Shown piece by piece: positions 32,501-41,949 of a stretch of 64,000 bases of DNA. Each line of letters begins with the position of its first letter. Within the stretch, counting starts at the first letter, position 1. Where the stretch lies: positions 2,957,501-3,021,500 of the forward strand of contig CM065398.1 of the NCBI GenBank assembly GCA_033060915.1, written 5' to 3'. The position numbers and the translations under genes were made by a program. Source of the stretch: Euryodendron excelsum. Taxonomy: Eukaryota; Streptophyta; Magnoliopsida; Ericales; Pentaphylacaceae. Below the pieces are notes generated by a model. It saw only the letters and a list, made by a program, of their open reading frames with translations, was not told the DNA's origin and did not search any database.

Positions 32501-35130
32501 ACTATGATATGCACAATGCAATTTGGGGTCGTGAACATACAAGGCTAAGGCTTCACCACATAATCAAGGGGGCCAAACCCACGTGGTCTTTGGTTAGACT
32601 AGAAGAAAGTCCCCGACACGGTGACTCTCTAATAGCCCAATCCTACACATGGACCGGGAATCCCCTTGTTTCAAGCATGCAAAGAAAGGGGGGAAAGAGA
32701 TGGGGGATTAAAATAGAGAAAACTCAAGTGGGTTAGGAGAGAGAAGAGAGAGGGGGGAAGTGCGAAAATTTAAATAGAAAACCTATCGTATGTCTTCTTT
32801 ACTTTGCGCGCCTTGCTTGTCTTCAATCTTCGGTCTTCGTCTTGATCTTCTTCTTCAACCTTCAAGGGTTGTCTTCAAGCTTTGGATGGCAGCTCTTCAA
32901 GTCTTCAAAGGATGGTTGAAGGCTAGTGTATCAGTGTATGGGGATGTATATAAGGCTAGGGTTTAGTGTATGGTGGCTAGGGTTTGGAAAACCTAAGGAG
33001 GCTAGGGTTTAGGGAGTGCACGAGCTCTGTATATCGAATTATATGATTTTTAGGTTGAATTTGTGGATCCTTTTCACGTTGAATGAGGCTCTGTATTTAT
33101 AGAGGTTGGACAAACCTAGTGCCTGTTGCAGTGGCGCCAGGGCAAAATTGCTCTTGGCGCCACTAGGAGTGGCGCCAGGCCAATTCTTGGCTTGGCGCCA
33201 CTACTAGTGGCGCCAGCCAGTTAGAAAACTTTATAAGTCGGCAAGCAACGTATCTTTGACTAGATTTGGGTGCCTGTACTAGTGACTACCATGCAATTTT
33301 TAGCTTGGCTTCACTAGGAGTGACTCCGGAAAGTCCGGGAATGATTTGGAGAAGCCGGGAATTACCAGGAAGGTTGGAAAGGAGCAGGAACACTTAAAAT
33401 AGTGTCCTGGAGGTAGTTGATTTGAAAAGTGAGGATAAGATGTGTCGGAAAGGGTGACCGGGCCCTTAGGGGCAAAACGGTCAATCGGATCGAGAAACTG
33501 CCGGGACAGACTCGGACTATCCTAGAAGAAGACTTGGGATCTGGAAACATTATTTAGAATGTTCCCAGAGGTTGCCGGTTTGATTCCTAGAGCCGGCGTG
33601 GTCGGAAAAGGAGACCGACCCACCAGGGGCAAAACGGTCATTTTGTACCGAGTTGGCCGGAACTGACTCGGAATGATCCGGAAAGGTAAAAGAAGGTTGA
33701 GAACACTATAAAAAAGTAGTCTTAGGAGGTTACCGGTTTGATACCCAGAGCCGGTGTGGTCGGAAAAGGAGACCGGCCCACCAGGGGCAAAACGGTCATT
33801 TTGTACCGGGTTGGCCGGAACTGACTCGGAATGATCTGGAAAGGTAAAAGAAGGTTGAGAACACTATAAAAAGTAGTCTTAGGAGGTTACCGGTTTGATA
33901 CCCAGAGCCGGCGTGGTCGGAAAAGGAGACCGACCCACCAGGGGCAAAACGGTCATTTTGTACCGGGTTGGCCGGAACTGACTCGGAATGATCCGAAAAG
34001 GTAAAAGAAGGTTGAGAACACTATAAAAAGTAGTCTTAGGAGGTTACCGGTTTGATACCCAGAGCCGGTGTGGTCGAAAAAGGAGACCGGCCCACCAGGG
34101 GCAAAACGGTCATTTTGTACCAGGTTGGCCGAAACTGACTCGGAATGATCCGAAAAGGTAAAAGGAGGTTGAGAATACTATAAAAATTATTCTCGGGAGG
34201 TTACCGATTTGATACTCAAAGCCGGTGTGGTTCCCGGGGCATTCGGATGCCTAAGGGCAAAATGGTCATCTTAACCGGAAAGTCTCGGAAAAGGTCCAAA
34301 GGATAGTTTGGTCATTTTTTTACCAAAGTGGGCTAACAGACACTGGTGTTGACCTGGGTTTTGAGTGTTTCCACCACTCTAACGGCGGTCGTTGTGACAC
34401 AGGGGTTTGTTGCCAATTCCCTATATCGACCTATTTGTGAGTATTTCCGCTACTCTAACGGTTTTGTGAGTAGTTTCGCTACTCGGATCGACTCGAGGAA
34501 TAAACTGTCTCGAGAGAGAGATTGAAAATGGGTCTTACCATCTCCGAGGAAACGTGCCTGGATTGGAACCGTCTCGAGGAATAAACTGTCTCGAGAGTGG
34601 GGGTGGAAATGGGTCTTATCATCTCCGAAGAGACGTGCCTGGATTGGAACCGTCTTGAGGAATAAACTGTCTCGAGAGTGGGATTGGAAAGGGGTCTTAC
34701 CGTCTCCGAAGAGACGTGCCTGGAGTAGAACCGTCTCGAGGAATAAACTGTCTCGAGAGTGGGATTGGAAAGCGGTTTACCGTCTCCGAAGAGACGTGCT
34801 TGGATTGGAACCGTCTCGAGGAATAAACTGTCTCAAGAGTGGGATTGGAAAGGGGTCTTACCGTCTCCGAAGAGACGTGCCTGGAGTGGAACCGTCTCGA
34901 GGAATAAACTGTCTCGAGAGTGGGGGATTGGAATTGGAAAGGAAAGGACAATGCCCCTAAGGGCATTTTGGTCATTTTGCCTCTACTTGGGCCTGACAGG
35001 CCTGTGAAGCGATGGAAAGACGGAATTTGGACCTAGAGAATTGGTTTCGATTAGAATATGCCCACAATGACTTGAAAACAAGTCTGGACAGAGTGTAGAC
35101 TGCCGAGCGGTCAAAAATGGGGTGCTTACA
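29523..35130 (-). repeat. LTR C, shared 5' LTR / 3' LTR, 5.6 kb
   Basis: Starts TGTCGCGCTCAG and ends GGTGCTTACA. On its left is the primer-binding site, which makes it the 5' LTR of the element to the left. On its right (35131-35148) is the polypurine-tract complement followed by PMD DNA, which makes it also the 3' LTR of a second element. The TATA box is the complement of 33094-33101. It is longer than LTR A mainly through extra copies of the 157-bp repeat (33400-34260). Confidence 0.9.
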
Positions 35131-35148
35131 ACTGCCTCTCTTTTTCTG
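35131..35148 (-). promoter_or_regulatory. polypurine tract next to LTR C (second element)
   Basis: Same position relative to the LTR as the tract at 16184-16201. It shows that the DNA right of LTR C is the 3' end of another element interior, not host flank. Two purine positions differ from the left copy. Confidence 0.75.
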
Positions 35149-36493
35149 TCTTTGTTTGTCAAAGACAGAAAATGATAAAAGTAAGTGTCCCATGTTGACC
35201 GCGAGGTAGTCGAAGGGACGGACACTGGAAATCTTTCGACAACGCGGGTCGAAAACGGATAATGAGCCAAAAAGGCCTTCGAAAACGAGTTTTGGTGGAA
35301 AAAGGGCAAAACTGCCCAGAATTTATAACTGGCGCCACTAGTAGTGGCGCCTTTGGCAAAACAGAACTGACGCCTCTGCTAGTGGCGCCAGGCTTAAAGT
35401 TAAAACTAGAAAATTTCTAGTTCGAACAGCCGCGGCACTTTGGAGGGTTTCCGCAAATTCGTGAAGCATTGCGAGGAATCCATCTTGGAGATTGAAGGAG
35501 CACTCTTTGGGGACCACGGGTGATTGCCGGAAGGAGTCCACGTCGCCGGAAGAGAAGATTTCACCGGAGAACTTTCAAAAGCTGAGTTTTCAAATTTTGT
35601 TAATTTTGATGTGTAGAACTTCGTTTGAATCATGTGAATAGTGGAAATTAATGTTTTGATATGTTTTGAACACTTTGGTGATGTTGTTTTTGCATTTTGA
35701 TGGTTGTTTGATTGAATTTGAATGATTTTTCATGATTATGCGAAGAGGGCTTTCTGCAAGAATAGAGGATTTGTTCCTACATGCATGGGTATTGGGTTTT
35801 CTAGCTATGTTTTTGTGCAATGTGCCTTAGAAAAATGTGTTTAACAAACGTATGAAGTTTTGTGATTTTCTGAAAACTCGGTGAATTTTTGATTTTTTGA
35901 AAAATAGAAAAATATTTAGAAAATTAGAAAAAATTAGAAAATTCAAGAAATTGATGAAATTTTTCAAGTTCGAAATTTGAAAAAAGATTGGAATATTTTA
36001 GAAAACATTTGAGGTGATTTTGAAAAATTTTGGAAGCCTTTTGAAAACCATTGATTTATTTTAAAAATAAAACATGTATTTTGAAAATTTTGAAAATTTT
36101 GAAAAGTGTGCACGGGTGCCGTTGTCATGTGATTGTTGCATTGGAAAGTGCACATTTTGTATTTTTTGTTGATGTCATGGATGTTATAAGGGCCATTTTT
36201 AAACGGGACTCTGCCGAAATTTTTTTAGAAATTATGAAAAGAGTTGGTTAAAGCTTTAGAAATAAGATCTCCTTTTTCTTTTTTGTTTTTTTTTTTTTAA
36301 GAAAAAGGCAGAGAACCCTTGAGATGTGATTTAAAGTTGGAAAATCGAGATGTGCATGTAGGAAATTTGTTTTGACTAATCATTTGAAGTCTTCTATTTG
36401 TTTTGTTTGTGTTAGTTGTTTATTTTATTTTACTGTTATTTAAGATGCATGGGTGGTATACTAACATCACTTACCTTGGCTTACCTTTTCAGG

Positions 36494-37032
36494 ATGGCAG
36501 ATGCAGGTGATGACGGTTCTGAGAGGAGGCGCTGCTCGAGGAAGGCGGCCTGGACAAATTCTGCTGGCGGCTCCAGTCGATCTAGAGGTAGTCGACGATC
36601 TACCGGACGATCTTCATCCAGCCAGAGCGGGCAGGGGAGTAGACTACCTGTCGACCCTTTTCCTCTGGTTGAGCAGGCTTTTGCCGGGGAGATTAATGCC
36701 GAGGAGGAGGTACCGGGCCTTGGGGACCAAGTGACTGGCTATGGGAGAGCTTCTTCCAGGCATAGGCAGACAGACGCAGACTTGGGAGATCTGCAGACAC
36801 CAGATGTCCCACCACTCGGGGATTTGGCCTATCATCCTAGTGTATACTCCAGACAGCATTTGCCACCTCCGCGGGTACATACAGCTTTCCGAGGGGCTGT
36901 TCATCAGGTTTTTGTGACCATGCAGCAGGCTGCCCATCATACCGCGCCTTCTTGGCAGAGATCGGGTTTGGCGCCTTTATGGGATTACAGGCTAACCGCC
37001 TGGACCGGCATTTGGTACTGGCACTTCTCGAG
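36494..37032 (+). pseudogene. PMD gene, second copy, 3'-truncated
   Basis: ATG at 36494, directly after TTTTCAG and 27 bp after the TACTAAC branch-point-like motif. It reads MADAGDDGSERRRCSRKAA, the Arg/Ser/Gly-rich linker, then LGDLAYHPSVYSRQHLPPPR and AVHQVFVTMQQAA. It lacks the first two stops of the other copy (CGA and CAG remain where the left copy has TGA and TAG), so the N-terminal frame is open. A one-base deletion near 36931 shifts the frame just before the PMD core, and the copy ends at 37032. The open frame that extends upstream to 36416 crosses the presumed splice acceptor; I take 36494 as the start. Confidence 0.75.
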
Positions 37033-37260
37033 TTTGTGCATTGTATAAGTCATACATTGTAACCGAATTAACCTCATTGAATCGTTGTGTGTTCAATGTG
37101 TTATGTTTTTCATTCTTTGCATCATATCATTTTGATTGTTTTGCTCATATTTTGATTAGTTACTGTTCCATTGTTTTAGTAATTTTTAATTGCATTATTT
37201 GCCATTAGTATTAAGAAACCCAATTCACCCCTATTGAGTTGCATATTCAGACCAACAACA
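37033..37260 (+). repeat. possible copia LTR tail fragment
   Basis: AT-rich DNA ending TTAAGAAACCCAATTCACCC CTATTGAG (37210-37237), a phrase commonly seen at the 3' end of copia LTRs just before the tRNA-Met primer site. No primer site or partner LTR was found, so this is a weak call. Confidence 0.3.
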
Positions 37261-38261
37261 CGTGTTTGTGCGAAATTAGATTAAGGTTGCATTTATTTTT
37301 ACGTTTAGTGTTTATTTCCAGCTGTTATTACTGTTTATATAAAATCTAACAGTCACAACTTTTTGGATCAAAACTAAAAAGGCACCCACCCTTTCATTCT
37401 CTATATTTAGCTCGTAACAAATAAAAAATTACTTTGAATTTTCGTACTCTCTTTCAATTTCAGAGTGTTTTTGTTATATCTTGAAAGTAATTCACCTATC
37501 AACCTTGTAGCCATATAATGAGAGCAAATATCACTTTAAAGATAGTCTATCATTCAGCCTTTGATTAGTATGCTGCTAAGCAGCTTCGCTCTCTCTGTGA
37601 GCTATACCGCTGACTACCAAGTAAGCAAGAACAAGAGCAGCAAACTACCTTCGCTTAGTAAGCTGCCTTCGGCCCTTCTCGCGATAAAGCGGTTTGCAGC
37701 TCGAGCTCGGATTCTACGATCCGAGCGATTCTGGCAACCTTCGGAGAAAATATAGGAGTCCTAATTGGTGATAAAATGAAGAAAGATCAGTGGGATAATC
37801 TGTAAAAATTCTAGCAAGGGTAATGTTTTTACTTGTGAAAGCATAGAATGAAAAGGAACTGAAGAGGATAAGGTTATTTGATAAAAGAATTCATTGGTCT
37901 CAGGTACTTAGAGATTGGACGTCTAATATGTAGATAGGCTGTGTATTGACTTCTTTTTTTTTTTTAAAGTGGAGATAAAAAGGAAAAATAAATGACAAGT
38001 TTGATATGGTTATAGTTTATAAGTTTTTTCCTCATGCATTAACTGGCAGTGTGGTGTTTTCACTGTAAACAGTTTTAGGGTCCAAATGGTTGGGAAATTA
38101 TCTTAGCTGGGAATTAATATGATTGCTTACTTTATTTGTTCCAGTAATGTACTAATGGTAATTACTTACTTTTAAGCTTGCACAAGCTGAAAAAATTGAA
38201 ATCATCAAATTAATTTGATAAGGCAAAAGTTAAGCAACTTAGTGTAGCATCAAGTACAATT
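37261..38261. other. AT-rich non-coding with a GC-richer island at 37560-37760
   Basis: Most of it is featureless AT-rich DNA. The island (37560-37760) has phrases such as CTTCGGCCCTTCTCGCGATA and GCTCGAGCTCGGATTCTACG that differ sharply in composition from both flanks. It resembles plant mitochondrial intergenic DNA in style, but I cannot confirm an organellar origin. Confidence 0.35.
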
Positions 38262-39240
38262 TTGACATGGAGTTTTCGAAAAGTCAGGTTACTGAATGAA
38301 CTCCCAATTGTCAAGTCCAAAGTTGGACGTAATTGCAGGCCTATTTTTTTTTTAAATTGTATGAATTATTTATCTGTGTTTAACAATAATTTTGTTATTA
38401 AATTTAGGAACCCCAAAGAAGAAGAGGAAAAATTTGCAAAAGTTTGGAAAAGATTTTCAGGTATTCACGAGTTCCTTAACCTTTAAAAACTTAAGTTCCT
38501 ATAGAAATATTATGAGCTATTAATATTTATTTAATAAAATAAATAATTGCATGTGTATGTTGGTAACCTTGTAGATGTTCTTAGTATGAATATACCAAAA
38601 GTTCTTAGTAGTGGCAAGAGGCTATATTGTTAGTAGAGACCCTACTGAAGTGGTGGGATGCATGTAATTGGAGTCAATATTTTGTGAAGTGCTTTTTAAA
38701 GAGGTGTTGAGGCCTCAAAAACTTTTGATGAGGCTTATTGAACAACTCAAAATACTTGGAGATGCCATCGGTGAAAACATTATTTGGTTATATGATGATA
38801 CATTGTCTAATTATTTATCTATTATTTTGGCAAATTCAATGCACAAATTTATTCATATGCCTACTATATACTAATGTATGTACTTTTTTTTTTCTCAATT
38901 TTAGGTTCATCAAAAGAAGTAGCTGTTATGGCTGTAATTACAATTTCAAAAGTACCTCAAGTAGGCATCACTAATGTTTTGTGGGAATGTTTGAACTATT
39001 GTCTTCGTGTTATTAATTTTTGGTTTGTGCTAAAGACACATTATGGAGGTCCTGGCATGTATGCAATTGATATTGTATGTTTTGTAGTAGATATATTATC
39101 AATTGTTAGACATTTTTCTGATATAACATGGATGGATGATTCAATTCTATACATCAGTAAGAATATAATTTTTTATATTTTGTTTTGGATAAAAATAGAA
39201 ATAGGTTCATAAATCAATATAAACACTGCAGGTTGATTGG
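38262..39240 (+). pseudogene. CACTA (En/Spm)-associated ORF remnant
   Basis: The frame around 38600-38870 reads LVVARGYIVSRDPTEVVG, a stop, then ESIFCEVLFKEVLRPQKLLM and ILGDAIGENIIWLYDD. This recalls a segment common in ORFs of plant CACTA elements (pattern DPTEVVGG..LG..EVLV.EV..P...L..P.....GDA.G..I.WP). A T-rich stretch with CAATTTTAG (38883-38902) could be a splice acceptor before the open frame 38874-39212, which ends FSDITWMDDSILYISK. An upstream exon-like frame (38262-38486) contains NPKEEEEKFAKVWKR. Family assignment is from memory of the pattern and is moderate at best. Position next to CACTA-like subterminal DNA supports it. Confidence 0.42.
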
Positions 39241-39732
39241 ATCATATTATGACATTTTTACAAAATATACAAAACTGAAATAGGGAGTTTTTGCCTGCGT
39301 TCAGAAACACTAGTAACAGCGCTTCCTGAAACATAAAAGTAGCCTTTTCCCGGCATTTATTGAAATACGACTCCTTGAATTATAGACTTATGGAGTTGTT
39401 TTTACAGAGTTAACCGGCGTCGAAAATACACCATTGAAACTTGACTAATACTGGCGCTTTCGCGGACTTCTATCGCGCATTTAAACCTTGATAAAAACTA
39501 GTCGGCTGGGATTCCACGCGGGCATGAGGCCATTTTACGGCAAAAGTTAAATGCCGGGAAAGAGGCCAACATAGGTCTACGGCGCTTTAAAGCACTGGGA
39601 AATTAAGCCAACATTGACATCGTCGCGCTTTTGTTTAAAGCCAACAGAAACGCTGAGATATCATTTCACGGCATTTTGGGGGACTTAAGCCGGCGTCTTT
39701 AAAAGCGCCGGTAAATCCTGCTTTCGTAGTCG
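39241..39732 (+). mobile_element. CACTA subterminal region and probable 3' terminus
   Basis: Rich in repeated CGGC/GCGCTTT words (GGCGCTTTCGCGG, CGGCGCTTTAAAGC, CCGGCGTCTTTAAAAGCGCC). The end reads AAAAGCGCCGGTAAATCCTG then CTTTCGTAGTCG (39721-39732), which resembles the inverse of a CACTACGAAAG terminus with one change. The inverted pair GGCGTCTTTAAAAGCGCC (39692-39709) is typical of CACTA subterminal repeats. The partner terminus was not found. Confidence 0.5.
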
Positions 39733-39960
39733 TTCGTCCGGTTGCTCCGGCTCCTGCTCCTGTCCCTGAAGAGCTTCCAGTTCCGGAGCGTGGCCCAAGT
39801 GGTTCGTTCCGGTCGCGGCCGAGAGGCTTTTTCCTCTATCTCTAGTAGAACCTTACGTAAATCCAGAGCTGATGAGAAAGCTCTGGCGATTGCGCCAGGG
39901 CCAGAAAGTCCATTGGACACGAGACGAGTTGGCATGGACCTGATATGTCTATTGATACAA
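39733..39960 (+). other. GC-rich, possibly coding fragment, unrecognised
   Basis: About 230 bp much more GC-rich than its flanks. One frame reads VVRPVAPAPAPVPEELPVPE, and after a frame change PYVNPELMRKLWRLRQGQKV. The Pro/Ala/Glu repeat and the sudden composition change suggest an exon fragment, possibly captured by the neighbouring transposon. No family recognised. Confidence 0.3.
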
Positions 39961-40019
39961 CTCAAAGTCGCAGTTATTCTTCTAAACCTTTGTTTTCCAA
40001 CAATTAGACACATACAAAT

Positions 40020-40051
<32 letters not shown>

Positions 40052-40750
40052 GTATATTTGTGATACCTATTTAGATGCATATGTTTGCAAATGAGAAATC
40101 AGAAAAGAGGAAGATGAGTGAGAGGTGAGACGAAGAGAGCAACTGGACTTTTTCCTAGCACCCTACTCATGGAGTTACGTAACCAACAAAGCTGGTGTGC
40201 TCTCACGGAAATTCAAGGGGTTACAAAACAAATTTCTATCACCCTACTCAAAGACAAACCGCGAAATTAACCACAGTGACGATTATCATAATCAATGACG
40301 TGATCTCCTTGCTCGTAAAACCCAATTCCTGAAACCGTAGAAGGCTGATTGAAGGCAAATCGGGAAACCACTGTGAAAGTCTGAAATTCAACTCATTATT
40401 CAATACTTTTGTACCATCACGTTACTCTTACTCAGTCACTCACATAGTAGTAGTCTCACTTATGAGGTAGAGTCAAATATCCCACAAAACAGATAAAAAA
40501 ACCCACTCTTGTGAGTAAAGAAATAAGGCTAAATGACACTACAGGATTACTGAATAATTTCTCACTGGTGATTCGGTGGAGACGATTTACTTGGAAGAAT
40601 AGGAATCGTGGTCAATTTCTAGAGAAGAAAATGACGGGTGAATGATTGTTACGTGGGGAAGTAGGAAACATTCAAAAACTGATAAAGGATTTACCATTTA
40701 AGACCCTAAACTAGTCATGTGGTTTACTTTCTTATCCTTAAAGTAATTAT
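39961..40750. other. non-coding AT-rich interval with (CA)n(TA)n
   Basis: A compound (CA)n(TA)n microsatellite lies at 40019-40051. Nothing else with coding or element character was seen. Confidence 0.5.
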
Positions 40751-41027
40751 CCTGGGTAAACCACTCCTCCACACTTCAATATTTAGAATTCTTCAAACTT
40801 CTTATTTTACTACGCCACGTGTTGATAAATAAAATTTAATGAATAATGTCGTTATTCGATTTAAATCCATGATCTTGTTTTGTTAATTTTCTTCAACGTT
40901 AAGTAAAATCGTGGATTTAAATAAAATAACATCATCTGTTAGATCTAAGTGACTAACGTGTGGTGTAATAAAATAAGAAGTATGGAGGATTCTGAATATT
41001 AAGGTTTAGAAGGAAGCTGAACCCTCC
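40751..41027. mobile_element. foldback (MITE-like) element with about 110-bp arms
   Basis: The left arm (about 40751-40872) and right arm (about 40908-41027) are inverted complements, interrupted by small differences, around a loop of about 35 bp. Matching landmarks are TTCTTATTTTACTACGCCAC (left) with GTGGTGTAATAAAATAAGAA (right), and GATTTAAATCCATGAT with ATCGTGGATTTAAAT. Such long hairpins with no coding content are typical of MITEs and foldback elements. A target duplication could not be assigned. Confidence 0.7.
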
Positions 41028-41733
41028 TGTCACACCACGTTATAATACTGATGTGGTGAGATGTTCACTACAACAAATATGATTTTTAGTGACAAAATTA
41101 ATGTGAGAACAAATTTTGATACTAAAAATGTTCATTTAGTCACAAAGTAAGAATGTCGTCACTAAATATATACATAGTTAATATCAGTGACAAAACGATA
41201 TTTCCTCACAATATTTCATTACTAAAAAGCAGTGGAAAATTTCATTTTGTAAGGTATATTCTGAAATGAGAACGTATTTTTAGGAAAATATAATGATAAG
41301 ATGATGAAATTAAATGTTGGTGACTAATTTTTATGGCGCACGTCGTGTGTTATGACGAGGCCTCGCTTGACAAGAAATTTTAAAGAAATGCACAACTGCT
41401 CCCGTTCCACATCACTCAGACTTCTCAAATTAAATGGAACGTTCCATTTAATTTGTGACACTTGTGATATTATTTATATAGCGAAAATTTTGAATTAGAA
41501 ATGCCACCATATAACTAGGATAATGGCTATAATATCTCAAAAAGTGTTATCTCTTTCTATACATGGCATTACATAAATAAATCATCACACCACATAAGTA
41601 TAATGTTGCGGTGCAACAGTCACGAGTAAAATGTTGGGCTTTGTTCTAAAAATTTGACAGTTCTTACCAACTGAAATGTTACCTTTTTAGTGTATTATGG
41701 ACTAGTATAGAGAACCTTTAGTGAGAGCCAGAT

Positions 41734-41949
41734 TTGCACGTTATAGTAGTCCTTTGGTCACTGAATGGCATGAGCAATATGTGGTTGAAAAGGAAAATTG
41801 TGATGAAAAATAGTTTGGACAGAACAAAGCACAATCAACAACCCATTGCCAAATATGGTGGGAACCACTTAAAATCGTTTGCTATAAGCCAAGCAAGGCG
41901 TGGCAATTTGAAACATTATAAAGGGTTTAACTTGGGAAAAATTGTTTGA
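41734..41949 (+). pseudogene. Transposase_24-like fragment of a CACTA element
   Basis: The 71-codon frame contains KNSLDRTKHNQQPIAKYGG and HLKSFAISQARR, close in pattern to the N-R-x-K...H...G-S-K-S-F-A signature of the Transposase_24 family in plant CACTA elements. The neighbouring plus frame has SEWHEQYVVEKENCDEK, so the ancestral frame is shifted. It is too short and broken to be active. Confidence 0.4.

Larger units (their letters stand above)
10836..35130 (-). mobile_element. Tat/Ogre-type Ty3/gypsy element with giant LTRs, gag only, antisense PMD gene
   Basis: The ends are two LTRs (10836-16183 and 29523-35130), both beginning TGTCGCGC and ending GGGGTGCTTACA on plus. Orientation is minus: next to the right LTR lies a primer-binding site matching the tRNA-Arg 3' end (29503-29520), and next to the left LTR lies a polypurine tract (complement of 16184-16201). 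Gag (28603-26835, minus) has Tat/Ogre signatures. No protease, RT, RNase H or integrase is present between gag and the 3' LTR. A PMD gene on plus occupies the 3' end of the interior, and a solo LTR of the same family is inserted in it. Without that insert the interior is about 7.8 kb. The left flank is LINE DNA (CTCAA); no matching duplication exists at the right because another copy continues there. Confidence 0.85.
35131..37032 (-). mobile_element. truncated second Tat-like interior attached to LTR C
   Basis: 35131-37032 parallels 16184-18092 nearly base for base: polypurine tract, GGCGCC palindromes, AT-rich intron with TACTAAC, and the PMD start. Similarity ends abruptly after CACTTCTCGAG at 37032; unrelated AT-rich DNA follows. 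With LTR C it forms the 3' end of a second element, so the locus reads LTR-interior-LTR-partial interior. Confidence 0.88.

Noticed and set aside
10836..37032. Plus orientation of the Tat-like element with PMD as its gag-side ORF
   Set aside because: The primer-binding site, purine tract, TATA position and gag all read on minus; only PMD is on plus.
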